Under the pieces are notes generated by a model, which worked only from the letters and a program-made list of their open reading frames with translations, ran no database searches and was not told the DNA's origin. From an uncultured Pseudomonas sp. (GTDB lineage: Bacteria > Pseudomonadota > Gammaproteobacteria > Pseudomonadales > Pseudomonadaceae): 64,000 nt of DNA. Below, piece after piece: positions 25,804 through 35,219 of the stretch. The stretch covers positions 1-64,000 of the forward strand of contig NZ_CAMPHV010000008.1 in the NCBI RefSeq assembly GCF_946886105.1. The letters run 5' to 3'. How positions within the stretch are numbered: the stretch's first letter is position 1; every line of letters starts with the position of its first letter. A program made the position numbers and the translations under genes.

Positions 25804-26982
25804 ATGCTACTCAACCTGTTCAACGAAATGCGCGCCGCCAAAGTACCGGTCTCGGTGCGCGAGCTGCTCGACCTGATCAACGCGTTGAAGCACAACGTGG
25901 TGTTCGCCGATATGGACGAATTCTATTTCCTCTCGCGCACCATCCTGGTCAAGGACGAGCGGCATTTCGACAAGTTCGACCGCGCTTTCGGCGCCTACTT
26001 CAAGGGCCTGGAAAACCTCAACCAGCACATCGAGGCGCTGATTCCCGATGAATGGTTGCGCAAGGAATTCGAGCGTTCGCTGAGCGACGAGGAGCGCGCC
26101 AAGATCGAATCCCTTGGTGGCCTCGACAAGCTGATCGAAGAATTCAAGAAGCGTCTGGAAGAACAGAAGGAACGCCATGCCGGCGGCAACAAGTGGATCG
26201 GCACCGGCGGCACCAGCCCGTTCGGCTCCGGCGGCTTCAACCCGGAAGGCATCCGCGTCGGCGATGCCGGCAATCGCCAGGGCAAGGCGGTCAAGGTCTG
26301 GGATCAGCGCGAGTACAAGAACCTCGACGATCAGGTCGAGCTGGGCACGCGCAATATCAAGATCGCCCTACGCCGCCTGCGCAAATTCGCCCGCCAGGGC
26401 GCCCAGGACGAACTCGATCTGGACGGCACCATCGACCACACCGCCAAGGACGGCGGCCTGCTGAATATCCAGATGCGTCCGGAGCGGCGCAATACGGTCA
26501 AGCTGTTGCTGCTGTTCGACATCGGCGGCTCGATGGACGCCCATGTGAAGGTCTGCGAGGAATTGTTCTCGGCCTGCAAAACCGAGTTCAAGCACATGGA
26601 GTACTTCTACTTCCATAACTGCGTGTACGAATCGGTGTGGAAGAACAACCTGCGGCGCACTTCGGAGCGCTTCTCCACCCAGGACCTGCTGAATAAATAC
26701 GGCGCCGACTACAAGGTGGTGTTCGTCGGCGATGCCGCAATGGCGCCCTACGAGATCACCCAGGCCGGCGGCAGCGTCGAGCACTGGAACGAGGAACCGG
26801 GCTACGTCTGGATCAAGCGCTTTATGGAGAAATACAAGAAGCTTATCTGGATCAACCCCTACCCCAAGGACACCTGGGGCTACACCGCCTCGACCAACAT
26901 CATGCGCGAACTGCTGGAAGAGCAGATGTACCCGCTGACGCTGCAAGGGTTGGAAGACGGGATGAAGTTCCTGTCGAAATGA
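25804..26982 (+). CDS. VWA-domain protein, partner of the MoxR ATPase (CoxE-like)
   Basis: A 392-aa cytoplasmic protein. The N-terminal part (LNLFNEMRAAKVPVSVREL) is typical of VWA proteins coupled to MoxR ATPases. A Gly-rich stretch (WIGTGGTSPFGSGGFNPEG, about 133-151) precedes the VWA domain, whose MIDAS-like motif reads LLFDIGGSMDAHV near residue 238: Asp and Ser are present, with Gly at the middle position. The conserved KKLIWINPYPKDTWGYTAST is near the end. ATG 25804 has GGGAGG upstream. The pair may help metal loading or maturation of an unknown complex. Confidence 0.88.
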   Translation: MLLNLFNEMRAAKVPVSVRELLDLINALKHNVVFADMDEFYFLSRTILVKDERHFDKFDRAFGAYFKGLENLNQHIEALIPDEWLRKEFERSLSDEERAKIESLGGLDKLIEEFKKRLEEQKERHAGGNKWIGTGGTSPFGSGGFNPEGIRVGDAGNRQGKAVKVWDQREYKNLDDQVELGTRNIKIALRRLRKFARQGAQDELDLDGTIDHTAKDGGLLNIQMRPERRNTVKLLLLFDIGGSMDAHVKVCEELFSACKTEFKHMEYFYFHNCVYESVWKNNLRRTSERFSTQDLLNKYGADYKVVFVGDAAMAPYEITQAGGSVEHWNEEPGYVWIKRFMEKYKKLIWINPYPKDTWGYTASTNIMRELLEEQMYPLTLQGLEDGMKFLSK

Positions 26983-27053
26983 GCAGCCCCCGCTCCGCCC
27001 AGGAGACCCTATCGGTTTCGTGGACGGTGGGGTTTGCACAGCAGGGCTTTTGG

Positions 27054-27091
27054 TAGGAGCCGGGGACGCATCGCCAGCGAGCTGGCTCCTA
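27054..27091. repeat. Palindromic repeat, 'gtaggagcc' family
   Basis: GTAGGAGCC ... GGCTCCTAC flanks ATCGCCAGCGAGCT. The right half recurs at about 21358-21380, upstream of the first EamA gene. Confidence 0.7.
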
Positions 27092-27139
27092 CAGATCACG
27101 CGCGCCGCTATGCGGGCGCACATAAGATCAGGATGCAGC

Positions 27140-28099
27140 TTATTTTTTACCGGTCAGGCGTTTGGCCAACCAGCCGAACAGCAGCACCGGCACCAGCCAG
27201 AACTTCTTCAGCAGCAACAAGATGGTCGCGAACAGGCCGGCTTTGGCTGCCAGTTTGCCAGCGATCAACGCGCCGATGCCGTAGGCGGCCACTTGGTCGA
27301 TATCCGGATTGAAGTCGGCGTAGCGGTTGCCGTCGTTGAACTCGGTCATGGCCAGCACCGCCGGCACGTTGGCCTGGATTTCCGGCAGCTGGTCCATATT
27401 GGCGATGAAGTTCAGTACCAGCACACCTTTGCGGCCCAATACGCGGATGTTGTAGTTCAGCGTATTGATGTCGCTGTCACCGAAACGCAGCTCCTTGGCC
27501 CAATGCAACTTCTTGCCCTGCTCGTCGTAGTGCGGCTGGGCAGCCCAGCCCAGCAACTCGATCGGCTCGTAGCCATTCTCGGCGCGCCAGGCATTGCTCT
27601 CGACCGTCTCTTCCTGCAGTTGCTCGAGCATCTCGGCGTAATCGATATCGGCGGCGTCTTCATCGGAGACGAAACCGCTTTCTTCGAATTCGACGGTCAC
27701 CGCCCAGGATTCCTCGGCCAGCGGCGAAATGCCGGCCGGTAGAATCATGCCCAGCGGAGCCTCGTCAGTCGGCGGGTTGCCCCAGGCATCGACCAATACC
27801 CGGTTGGCGTCGTTGCCATCGAGGAACACCAGGTTTTCCGGCAGGTTCAGGCTCGCCAGGTTGTCGCCCAGTACCACTTTGCCGGTTTGAAAGTTCAGGC
27901 TGGCGAGAAATTCCTCTTCGCTCATGCCCAGCTCTTCCTGCTCCTCGACCAGCTCTTCTTGCGCGGGCTGCTCTTCTTGTTGCTCTGCCATCGGCTCGGC
28001 TGGAGTCGCAGGTTCCGTTTGCGGCTCGGTTGATTCGGCGTGGGCAAATGGCAGGGCAGCAGCCAACAGGGCTACCAGGATCAGATCCTTGATCGACAT
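27140..28099 (-). CDS. DUF2167 membrane protein
   Basis: A 319-aa envelope protein. The signal peptide (MSIKDLILVALLAAALPFAHA) is followed by an unusually acidic, Gln/Glu-rich stretch (about 23-65). Then comes the DUF2167 domain (FQTGKVVLGDNLASLNLPENLVFLDG ... HWAKELRFGDSDINTLNYNIRVLGRKGVLVLNFIAN). A C-terminal membrane segment follows (LFATILLLLKKFWLVPVLLFGWLAKRL). Function is unknown. It is on the same strand as the downstream-lying EamA gene start, with a 108-bp gap that may hold its promoter. Confidence 0.85.
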   Translation of the reverse strand: MSIKDLILVALLAAALPFAHAESTEPQTEPATPAEPMAEQQEEQPAQEELVEEQEELGMSEEEFLASLNFQTGKVVLGDNLASLNLPENLVFLDGNDANRVLVDAWGNPPTDEAPLGMILPAGISPLAEESWAVTVEFEESGFVSDEDAADIDYAEMLEQLQEETVESNAWRAENGYEPIELLGWAAQPHYDEQGKKLHWAKELRFGDSDINTLNYNIRVLGRKGVLVLNFIANMDQLPEIQANVPAVLAMTEFNDGNRYADFNPDIDQVAAYGIGALIAGKLAAKAGLFATILLLLKKFWLVPVLLFGWLAKRLTGKK

Positions 28100-28207
28100 A
28101 ACAACGCTCCATTACAGCGGAATGATTAGGAGGCGCAACGCTATCACGCCGAAACTGAACTGTCGGCTGCTTCTTGACGCTTTTTGAAACATTTTCACAA
28201 AACCGCC

Positions 28208-29137
28208 CTACTGCTGCTCCGCCGGCAGCTTGGTGATGGCGAATCCCGCCAGCAAGATCGCCGAATAGACCAACAGCTCCGCCGACAGCGGCGTGCCCTC
28301 GTACCAGGCGCCGATCACCACGGCGAAGACCGGGAAAATGATGAAGACGAACGACAGAACGATCGGGCTGAGCCGCTTGAGCAGAAAGAAATAGACGATA
28401 AAGCCGCCGACCGAAGCAACCAGCCCCAGGTAACTCAATGCCGCCCAGGAGCGCGGAGTGATGGCGCCGAAATCGGGGCGTTCGAGCCACAGGCCAGCCA
28501 GTAACAGCATCAAGCCGGCGCAGCCGATCGGCAGGCAGTTGTAGGTGATCACGCCGATGGCCGCGCCCTTCTGCTTGGTCACCACATAACAGAGCGCATG
28601 CATCACCGCGGCGGCGAGAATCGCCAGCACACCGAACAACTCCGCGCGCTCCACGTGCAGCCCCTGGCCGGTGATGATCATAAACAGGCTGGCGAAGCCG
28701 ATCAGGATGCCGACCACCTGGGCGAGGTGAATCCGCTCACGCAGCAACGCGGCGGAGAAAATCAGGATAAATACCGGCATGCTGCTGAACAGCAATGCGG
28801 TGAGCCCCGACGACACGTGCATCTCGCCATAGTTGAGCAGGTAATACGGCAGGCTGAAGTAGGCCAGGGTGACGAACACACCGAAGCCGAGACGGCCACG
28901 GGGAAAGGCGATCGGCTCGCGGCGCAAGGCGGCGAACGCGAGAAACAGCGGAAAAGCGATCAGAAAGCGCAGCCCGGCGGCGGTCAGCGGCGGCACACTT
29001 TCGACGGCGATCTTGATCCCAAGCCAAGTGGTGCCCCAACTCAAGCAAACGATCAGAAACAGCAGGCTGGTGATAAAACCGGCCAGCCATGGTTTGTGCG
29101 CAGCTGCGCTGCTAACGAGGACAGTGGAGGTTGGCAT
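28208..29137 (-). CDS. EamA/DMT-family transporter (second copy), under MocR control
   Basis: A 309-aa inner-membrane exporter with ten hydrophobic segments. LIVCLSWGTTWLGIKIAVESVPP and LSYLGLVASVGGFIVYFFLLKRLSPIVLSF mark the two EamA repeats. The start is ATG 29137 with AAGGATGAG upstream. It is divergent from a MocR-type regulator with an 87-bp interval, so the regulator probably controls it. MocR proteins often regulate neighbouring transporters or PLP-linked genes. The substrate is unknown. Confidence 0.87.
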   Translation of the reverse strand: MPTSTVLVSSAAAHKPWLAGFITSLLFLIVCLSWGTTWLGIKIAVESVPPLTAAGLRFLIAFPLFLAFAALRREPIAFPRGRLGFGVFVTLAYFSLPYYLLNYGEMHVSSGLTALLFSSMPVFILIFSAALLRERIHLAQVVGILIGFASLFMIITGQGLHVERAELFGVLAILAAAVMHALCYVVTKQKGAAIGVITYNCLPIGCAGLMLLLAGLWLERPDFGAITPRSWAALSYLGLVASVGGFIVYFFLLKRLSPIVLSFVFIIFPVFAVVIGAWYEGTPLSAELLVYSAILLAGFAITKLPAEQQ

Positions 29138-29171
29138 GGCTCATCCTTTATCTTTGTTCGATCCTTAGAAA

Positions 29172-29259
29172 GGTGACAATCTCGCTGAAATTGACACCGT
29201 AAAAACAAACTATTCGGACGAAAAATGACTGTCAAAACAATTATTGACACGGTATCAAT
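29172..29259. promoter_or_regulatory. Candidate MocR operator half-sites
   Basis: Three related half-sites lie at the divergent promoter: GGTGACAAT (29172-29180, inverted), ATTGACACC (29190-29198) and ATTGACACGGTATCAAT (29243-29259, itself a dyad ATTGA/TCAAT). The last overlaps the start of the MocR coding region, which would suit autoregulation. The sites are seen in the sequence; the link to the regulator is inference. Confidence 0.45.
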
Positions 29260-30649
29260 TCTCAGAAACGCTCTACAGAACGGCCAGGGCGTGAAATACA
29301 AGCGCCTGGCCCGAGCGCTGGAAGCGGGCATCCTCGCCGGCACCCTAGAGGCCGGGGCCAAGCTACCGCCGCAGCGCAACCTGGCGGACAAACTGGCGGT
29401 GACCATCGGCACCATCAGCCGCGCCTACGCCGAACTGGAACGTATGGGTCTGGTGGTGGCGCGGGTGGGCGACGGCACCTTCGTGCGCCAACGTGGCTTG
29501 GAGCGCCAGCGCGACAGCGGCTTTCGCAACGTCAGCGAAGCGCCGCAGCAGCACTACGACATGAGCCGCAACATGCATATCCCGGGGCAGGAAACGGCTT
29601 TGCTCGCGCACAGCCTGCGCGAGCTGACCGACGATCCGCAGCGCCTGCAAGCGCTGGCGCTCTACAGCCCGGAACCGGGTCAGCCGCGCCACCGTGAAGC
29701 GGGCGCACGCTGGTTGGCCCATGAGGATTTCGTGCCCCAGGCCGAGCAGATCCTTTGCGTCAACGGCGGCCAACACGGCCTGCTCTGCGCCCTGACCGCG
29801 CTGTTTCGCGCCGGCGATACGCTGGTCACCGAACACCTCAGCTACCCCGGCCTGATCGGTGCCGCGCGTTTGCTCGGGATCAAATTGCTGGGCATCGAGA
29901 TGGACGAACAGGGGCTTATCCCCGAGTCGCTCGACGAGCTGTGCCGCAGCAATCGGGTCTCGGCGCTGTACTGCACGCCGACGCTGCAGAACCCGACCAC
30001 CGCGGTGCTCTCCAGCGAACGCCGGCAGGCCATCGCGCGGCTGTGCCGCGAACACAATCTGCTGATTCTCGAAGACGAAGCCCATGCCGTGCTACTCGAA
30101 CGCCGGCCGCCCCCGCTGAGCCTGTTCGCGCCCGAGCGCAGCATTCTGATCGGCAGTTTGAGCAAGGCGGTCGCCGCCGGCTTACGGGTGGGTTATCTGC
30201 ATGCACCTGCCGCGCTGATCGGCCGTCTGTCCGCCGCGCTGAGGGCCAGTTGCTGGATGGCCACACCGCTGACCCAGGAGTTGGCCAGCCAATGGATCGA
30301 AGACGGCACCGCGGTAACCCTGCTGCGCCAGCAGATCGCCGAGATAGAGCGGCGCAAGCAACTGGTCGGCGGCCTGCTCGAAGGGTTGAATTACCGCAGT
30401 CAGCCGCAGAGCCCACATTTCTGGATCGAGGTGCCCGAGCCCTGGCGCGCCTCGGCGATCGAAGCCGAACTCAGGCACAAGCAGTATCTGATCAGCCCGG
30501 CGGAAGCCTTCGCCGTAGGCCGTAATGCCGTGCCGCAGTTCGTTCGCGCCAGCGTCAGTAACGCGATCCACGACGATCAGCGACTCCACGACGGTTTTCT
30601 CGCCCTTGCCACCAGCCTGCGCCAGGGCGATGAGCGCTTCGAGCCCTAA
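29225..30649 (+). CDS. MocR-type regulator: GntR DNA-binding domain fused to a class I aminotransferase fold
   Basis: A 474-aa PLP-dependent regulator. The N-terminal GntR winged helix (LARALEAGILAGTLEAGAKLPPQRNLADKLAVTIGTISRAYAELERMGLV, about 20-75) precedes an aminotransferase-like domain. The PLP-binding lysine is in IGSLSKAVAAGLRVGY (about 313). NPTTAVL and ILEDEAHAVLLERRP supply the other cofactor contacts, although the usual EDDY motif reads EDEA. ATG 29225 starts MTVKTIIDTVSIL. It is divergent from an EamA exporter and probably regulates that gene and itself. Confidence 0.9.
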   Translation: MTVKTIIDTVSILRNALQNGQGVKYKRLARALEAGILAGTLEAGAKLPPQRNLADKLAVTIGTISRAYAELERMGLVVARVGDGTFVRQRGLERQRDSGFRNVSEAPQQHYDMSRNMHIPGQETALLAHSLRELTDDPQRLQALALYSPEPGQPRHREAGARWLAHEDFVPQAEQILCVNGGQHGLLCALTALFRAGDTLVTEHLSYPGLIGAARLLGIKLLGIEMDEQGLIPESLDELCRSNRVSALYCTPTLQNPTTAVLSSERRQAIARLCREHNLLILEDEAHAVLLERRPPPLSLFAPERSILIGSLSKAVAAGLRVGYLHAPAALIGRLSAALRASCWMATPLTQELASQWIEDGTAVTLLRQQIAEIERRKQLVGGLLEGLNYRSQPQSPHFWIEVPEPWRASAIEAELRHKQYLISPAEAFAVGRNAVPQFVRASVSNAIHDDQRLHDGFLALATSLRQGDERFEP

Positions 30650-30668
30650 GCGCCAGGGCCATGTTTGA

Positions 30669-31193
30669 CTAGCGCCAGTGGCGCTGCTGCACCTGCTGGC
30701 TGCGTCCGATGCCCAGCAGCAGGCCGACCGTCAGTGCCAGGCTCTCCAGCACCAGGGCCAGCAGCAGGGCACAAGCGATACCCCAGGCAATCGCCTCGGG
30801 CGCCAGCAGTACTTGGTAGCGATAGGCGGCCACGGTTTCTTCCAATAGCTCGCGATCCGCGGCGGTCGTCAGGTGCCAGACCTGGGCGAACCAGCCACCC
30901 TGCATGGCTTGCCACTCCCGTTCGAGCCAGCGCGAGCGCTCGACCAGCTCGCCGACGCTTTGCGCGTCGCTGCGCATCACCGGGTCTTTACTGACCTGGT
31001 AGTGCGCCACCAGGGCATCGAGATCGCCCTTGAAGAAGCGGCTGGCGGTTTGCCGGAAGCCCTTCAGGCCCTTCTCCGCCTCGATACGATGGGCCTCGAC
31101 GCGCTTGGCGTAGTCATCAATAAAGCCCGGCACTTGCACCCCGACCAACAACCCCAGGGCGAATAACGCCAACCGCAGATAACTTCTAAACAT
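30669..31193 (-). CDS. DUF2937 membrane protein
   Basis: A 174-aa inner-membrane protein with an N-terminal hydrophobic helix (LRLALFALGLLVGVQVPGFIDDY) and a C-terminal pair (about 135-165). The central helical region (FRQTASRFFKGDLDALVAHYQVSKDPVMRSDA) matches DUF2937. Function is unknown. It is convergent with the MocR gene (20 bp apart) and lies 44 bp downstream of the YafJ-like amidotransferase gene on the same strand. Confidence 0.8.
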   Translation of the reverse strand: MFRSYLRLALFALGLLVGVQVPGFIDDYAKRVEAHRIEAEKGLKGFRQTASRFFKGDLDALVAHYQVSKDPVMRSDAQSVGELVERSRWLEREWQAMQGGWFAQVWHLTTAADRELLEETVAAYRYQVLLAPEAIAWGIACALLLALVLESLALTVGLLLGIGRSQQVQQRHWR

Positions 31194-31236
31194 CGATCCC
31201 CCTACTGATAAAACCGCAAAAACAATGCATCTGACC

Positions 31237-32013
31237 TCAGTCCGCGATGCCCTGGGCGATGCATTCGCCGCCGCGCCACAGGCGCCATTCGCCCGGCTGG
31301 TATAGATCCCAGTTCTCGTTATCGGTCAGTGGTTCGGTGGCGACCACCGTAACCACATCGTCGGGTGTGGTTTCCGCCTGGAAATCCACCTGCATATCGG
31401 CATCCTTCAAATGCGCCGGGCCGAAAGGCGCACGCCTGGTGATATGCGCCAGCTTGCTGGAACAGAAGCTGAACAACCAATCGCCATCGCTGAGCAAGCA
31501 ATTGAATACACCTTTCTGCCGGTAGCCGGCACAGGCGTCGACCAGGGTCGGCAACAACGCCTCGACCGCCACGGGCTCGGCAAAGTCGCCGCGCAGACGG
31601 TTGAGCAAATCACAAAACGCCGCCTCGCTATCGGTGTCGCCAATCGGTCGATAAAAGTCCAGAAGCGGGACCAGACCCGCCAACTGGCCGTTATGCGCGA
31701 AGCACCAATTGCGTCCCCACATTTCCCGCACGAACGGATGGGTATTGGCCAGGCATACACGGCCGACGTTGGCCTGACGGATATGGCCGATCACCACTTC
31801 GCTTTTGATCGGGTAGCGCTGCACCAGCTGCGCCACTTCGGACTCGCTGCTCGCCCGCGGATCCTGGAACAGGCGCAAGCCGCGGCCTTCGTAAAAACCT
31901 ATGCCCCAGCCGTCGCGGTGCGGCCCGGTGCGCCCGCCGCGTTGCATCAAGCCGGTAAAGCTGAAGACAATATCGGTGGGCACATTGGCGCTCATGCCGA
32001 GCAATTCACACAT
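31237..32013 (-). CDS. Class II glutamine amidotransferase (YafJ-like)
   Basis: A 258-aa Ntn-type class II amidotransferase. Cys2 of [14 protein letters not shown] is the expected N-terminal nucleophile, which fixes the start at 32013 rather than the in-frame codon at 32025. [29 protein letters not shown] and WCFAHNGQL are the family's glutamine-site motifs. No synthase domain is attached. The start lies inside the end of the HIT gene (8-bp overlap), so the two are probably translationally coupled. The substrate is unknown. Confidence 0.88.
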   Translation of the reverse strand: MCELLGMSANVPTDIVFSFTGLMQRGGRTGPHRDGWGIGFYEGRGLRLFQDPRASSESEVAQLVQRYPIKSEVVIGHIRQANVGRVCLANTHPFVREMWGRNWCFAHNGQLAGLVPLLDFYRPIGDTDSEAAFCDLLNRLRGDFAEPVAVEALLPTLVDACAGYRQKGVFNCLLSDGDWLFSFCSSKLAHITRRAPFGPAHLKDADMQVDFQAETTPDDVVTVVATEPLTDNENWDLYQPGEWRLWRGGECIAQGIAD

Positions 32014-32470
32014 GCTCGGGCCCATCGCCTAAAGTGGCCAAGACATCGCGCAAACGTTGCGCCTGCTGCTCAAAGCCCTGTTCCAGTCGCTTGCGCCCGA
32101 GAGGCAGGAAACGCGTGAGCGCACGCCAAAGCAGCGACGACAGGTCGCCAGCGCGGCGTGGAATCAAATGCAGATGCAGGTGCGGCACATGCTGGTTGGC
32201 CGAGGGACCGTCGTTGATCACGAAGTTCAGGCCGGGGGCCGCGTAGCCGCTGGCGCGCAATGCCTCGGCGATACGCCCCGCAAGGAGCAGCAAGCGGTCG
32301 CGGGCGGTGGCCGATAGGTCTTTGAGCAGAGGCGCGTGTTCGCGGCTGACGATCAATACATGGGCGGGACGTAGCGGGAAAATATCCAGCAGGACGATGA
32401 AATCTTCGTCCTCATAAATCCGATGGGCAGGTAGCCGGTCCCCGACGATTGCACAGAACACACAGTCCAT
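32006..32470 (-). CDS. HIT-family (histidine triad) protein
   Basis: A 154-aa nucleotide-binding hydrolase/transferase. The histidine triad is visible as [11 protein letters not shown] (about 94-104), and [30 protein letters not shown] is the usual opening with a CxxC. The start is ATG 32470 with AAGGAGG upstream. The substrate (AMP-lysine/aminoacyl-AMP type) is family-level inference. Confidence 0.92.
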   Translation of the reverse strand: MDCVFCAIVGDRLPAHRIYEDEDFIVLLDIFPLRPAHVLIVSREHAPLLKDLSATARDRLLLLAGRIAEALRASGYAAPGLNFVINDGPSANQHVPHLHLHLIPRRAGDLSSLLWRALTRFLPLGRKRLEQGFEQQAQRLRDVLATLGDGPEHV

Positions 32471-32532
32471 AAGCCCTCCTTGAATGCAGTGGGCTTATGC
32501 TGACGGGCTGACGCAGCGGACGCAAGCGCCCG

Positions 32533-33003
32533 CTAAAGCCTGGGCTCCATACGCAGACGCCGATTGCCGTTACGGTCGTAACGGGTATCGCCGAGATCGG
32601 CGCGCTCGTCAGCCATCCGCTCACGCAGGGTCGGCTCGTAATCGTCCTCACGCGGGCCCCGACGCTCTCTGAGCCAACGCTCCACCGGCCAGCGTGCCGC
32701 CACGAAAAGCAGATACAGGGCGAAGGCGATCAAGCCGTACATGGCTAGGTCGGCCACCGCGCGCCAGGCGTTATTGCCGACCTGGAAGATCATGTCCAGG
32801 GCGGTCACGGCTATCGCCGGAGCGAACAGCTCCCTTGCGGGGTCGACGATGGTCGGGCCGAACAGCAGGACCGCGACCAGCACGCGCAACGGCTCGCGCA
32901 GGTAGCGCCACATCCAGCGGGTCAGGCGGAACCACACCAACAGGCAGCCGAGCGCGGCGATGGCATAGGCGCTCCAGGCGAGTAGATAGTCGTTTTCAGT
33001 CAT
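32533..33003 (-). CDS. Conserved hypothetical membrane protein, 156 aa
   Basis: The predicted protein has four hydrophobic helices (YLLAWSAYAIAALGCLLVWF; EPLRVLVAVLLFGPTIV; a third near 70-85; LAMYGLIAFALYLLFVAARW). A charged C-terminal tail follows (EDDYEPTLRERMADERADLGDTRYDRNGNRRLRMEP). I recognise no functional family. ATG 33003 is taken; a TTG one codon earlier is possible. The order hypothetical - HIT - amidotransferase, divergent from an oligopeptidase, resembles the PA1304-PA1307 region as I recall it. Confidence 0.78.
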   Translation of the reverse strand: MTENDYLLAWSAYAIAALGCLLVWFRLTRWMWRYLREPLRVLVAVLLFGPTIVDPARELFAPAIAVTALDMIFQVGNNAWRAVADLAMYGLIAFALYLLFVAARWPVERWLRERRGPREDDYEPTLRERMADERADLGDTRYDRNGNRRLRMEPRL

Positions 33004-33162
33004 CAAACAGCGCGTCCATATCGAAGCGGAGCTACAGCCCGGGGGAAAAAACCCAGCGTCGCCGAATATTTCAACGGCCGGCTTACGAAGTGCGGCTTAT
33101 GATAACGGCTTTTGCCGGGCTCGGCGTCCCCGCTGTTGGCCGTGTTCTTTGGAGTTTGCCTC

Positions 33163-35199
33163 ATGTCCCATGCCCCTATCGCCCGCCGAGAGAATGGCAG
33201 CGACCCTTATCGCTGGCTGGAAAACCGCGACGCCGCCGAGGTGCTCGATTATCTGCACGCGGAAAACGCCTACCTTGAGGCCGAGCTCGCCGATCAGCGC
33301 GAACTGCGCGAAACCCTGTTCCAGGAGATCAAGGGGCGCATCCGCGAAACCGATCTATCGCTGCCCACACCCTGGGGCGACTACCTCTACTACCAACGCA
33401 CCACCGCCGGCGACGAATACCCGCGACACTACCGCTGCCGCAAGCCGGCCGACGGCTCACTCGCGGTCGACGACGCCAGCGAACAACTGCTCCTCGACCC
33501 CAATGCCCTGGCCGACGGGGGTTTTCTCTCGCTCGGCTGCTTCAGCATCAGCCCGGACCAGCAGCGCCTGGCCTACAGCCTGGATTGCAGCGGCGACGAG
33601 ATTTACCGCTTGTTCGTCAAGGAGCTGAGTACCGGCACCATCCGCGAGCTGCCGTTCGATGATTGCGACGGCAGCATGACCTGGGCCAACGACAGCCAGA
33701 CCCTGTTTTTCGGCGAACTGGACGATTGCCATCGACCGCACAAGCTCTATCGCTACCGTCTGGGCAGCGAAGGCGCCGAACTGGCCTTTCATGAAGCCGA
33801 CGGCCGCTTCTTTCTCAACTGCTACCGCAGCAGCTCAGAACGCCAGCTGATCGTCCTGCTCGGCAGCAAAACCACCAGCGAAACCTGGGTGCTGGACGCG
33901 GATGCGCCGCAGGCTGCGTTCCGCTGCCTGGCGCCACGCGAAGACGGCCATGAGTATTACGTCGACCATGGCAAGCTTGATGGCGATTGGGCCTGGCTGA
34001 TCCGCAGCAATCAAAGCGGGATCAATTTCGCCCTGTTCTGCGCCGACGACGCAACGCCGACCCGCGAGCACTGGCGGGCGCTGCGCGCCCACGACCCGCA
34101 GGTGATGCTCGAAGACATCAGCTTGAATGCCGGCGCGCTGATCCTCAGCCTGCGCGAAGGCGGCCTGCCGATCATCGAAGTGCAACCCCAGGGCCAGCCG
34201 AGCTACCGCGTGCAGCTGCCCGATGCGGCCTACAGCCTGCATGTGCAGGACAACCTGGAATTCGCCAGCCCGGTGATCCGCCTGCGCTACGAAGCGCTCA
34301 ACCGCCCGGCGCAGATCCGCCAATTGGCGCTGCACGACGGCAGCCAGGTGGTGCTCAAACAAACCCCGGTGGAAGGCCCGTTCGACGCCGACGCCTATAT
34401 CAGCCAGCGCCTCTGGGCCACGGCCAGCGACGGCACCCAGGTGCCGATCAGCCTGGTGGCCAGGCGCGACCTGCTCGGCGGCGGCGTGCCCGCCCCGCTC
34501 TACCTCTACGGCTACGGCGCCTATGGCGAAAGCCTTGACCCCTGGTTCTCCCACGCACGCCTGAGCCTACTGGACCGCGGTTTCGTCTTCGCCATCGCCC
34601 ATGTGCGCGGTGGCGGAGAATTGGGCGAAGCCTGGTACCGCGCCGGCAAACTGGAACACAAACACAATAGCTTCGGCGACTTCATCGCCTGCGCCGAGCA
34701 CTTGATCCGCCTCCGCTATACCAAGGCCGAGCGCCTGACCATCAGCGGCGGCAGCGCCGGCGGCCTGCTGATCGGCGCAGTGCTCAACCAACGCCCCGAG
34801 CTGTTCGCCGCCGCCGTCGCCGAGGTGCCCTTCGTCGATGTGCTCAACACCATGCAAAAGCCCGATCTGCCGCTGACCGTCACCGAATACGACGAATGGG
34901 GCGACCCCAACGAGCCCGAAGTCTTCGCACGGATCAAGGCTTATGCGCCCTACGAAAACGTCGAAGCCCAAGCCTACCCGGCGATTCTCGCCGTGGCCGG
35001 CTACAACGACAGCCGTGTGCAGTACTGGGAAGCCGCCAAATGGGTGGCCAAGCTGCGCGCCAGCAAGACCGACGACAAGCTGCTCCTGCTGAAGACCGAC
35101 CTGGGCGCCGGCCACGGCGGTATGAGCGGACGCTACCAGGCGCTCAAGGACGTGGCACTGGAATACGCCTTTATCCTCAAGGCGCTGGAACTGGACTGA
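33163..35199 (+). CDS. ptrB: S9 family peptidase, oligopeptidase B-like
   Basis: A 678-aa cytoplasmic serine peptidase of the prolyl oligopeptidase clan. An N-terminal beta-propeller (about 70-400) is followed by an alpha/beta hydrolase domain. The catalytic Ser is in TISGGSAGGLLIG (about 530), Asp in VAGYNDSRVQYWEAAKW (about 616), and His in LGAGHGGMSGRY (about 650). HVRGGGELGEAWYRAGK is the conserved oxyanion region. The family cleaves short peptides after basic residues. ATG 33163 has GGAG upstream; the frame extends further but without a ribosome site. Confidence 0.92.
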   Translation: MSHAPIARRENGSDPYRWLENRDAAEVLDYLHAENAYLEAELADQRELRETLFQEIKGRIRETDLSLPTPWGDYLYYQRTTAGDEYPRHYRCRKPADGSLAVDDASEQLLLDPNALADGGFLSLGCFSISPDQQRLAYSLDCSGDEIYRLFVKELSTGTIRELPFDDCDGSMTWANDSQTLFFGELDDCHRPHKLYRYRLGSEGAELAFHEADGRFFLNCYRSSSERQLIVLLGSKTTSETWVLDADAPQAAFRCLAPREDGHEYYVDHGKLDGDWAWLIRSNQSGINFALFCADDATPTREHWRALRAHDPQVMLEDISLNAGALILSLREGGLPIIEVQPQGQPSYRVQLPDAAYSLHVQDNLEFASPVIRLRYEALNRPAQIRQLALHDGSQVVLKQTPVEGPFDADAYISQRLWATASDGTQVPISLVARRDLLGGGVPAPLYLYGYGAYGESLDPWFSHARLSLLDRGFVFAIAHVRGGGELGEAWYRAGKLEHKHNSFGDFIACAEHLIRLRYTKAERLTISGGSAGGLLIGAVLNQRPELFAAAVAEVPFVDVLNTMQKPDLPLTVTEYDEWGDPNEPEVFARIKAYAPYENVEAQAYPAILAVAGYNDSRVQYWEAAKWVAKLRASKTDDKLLLLKTDLGAGHGGMSGRYQALKDVALEYAFILKALELD

Positions 35200-35219
35200 A
35201 ACACTCAAGGGACTTGTCC

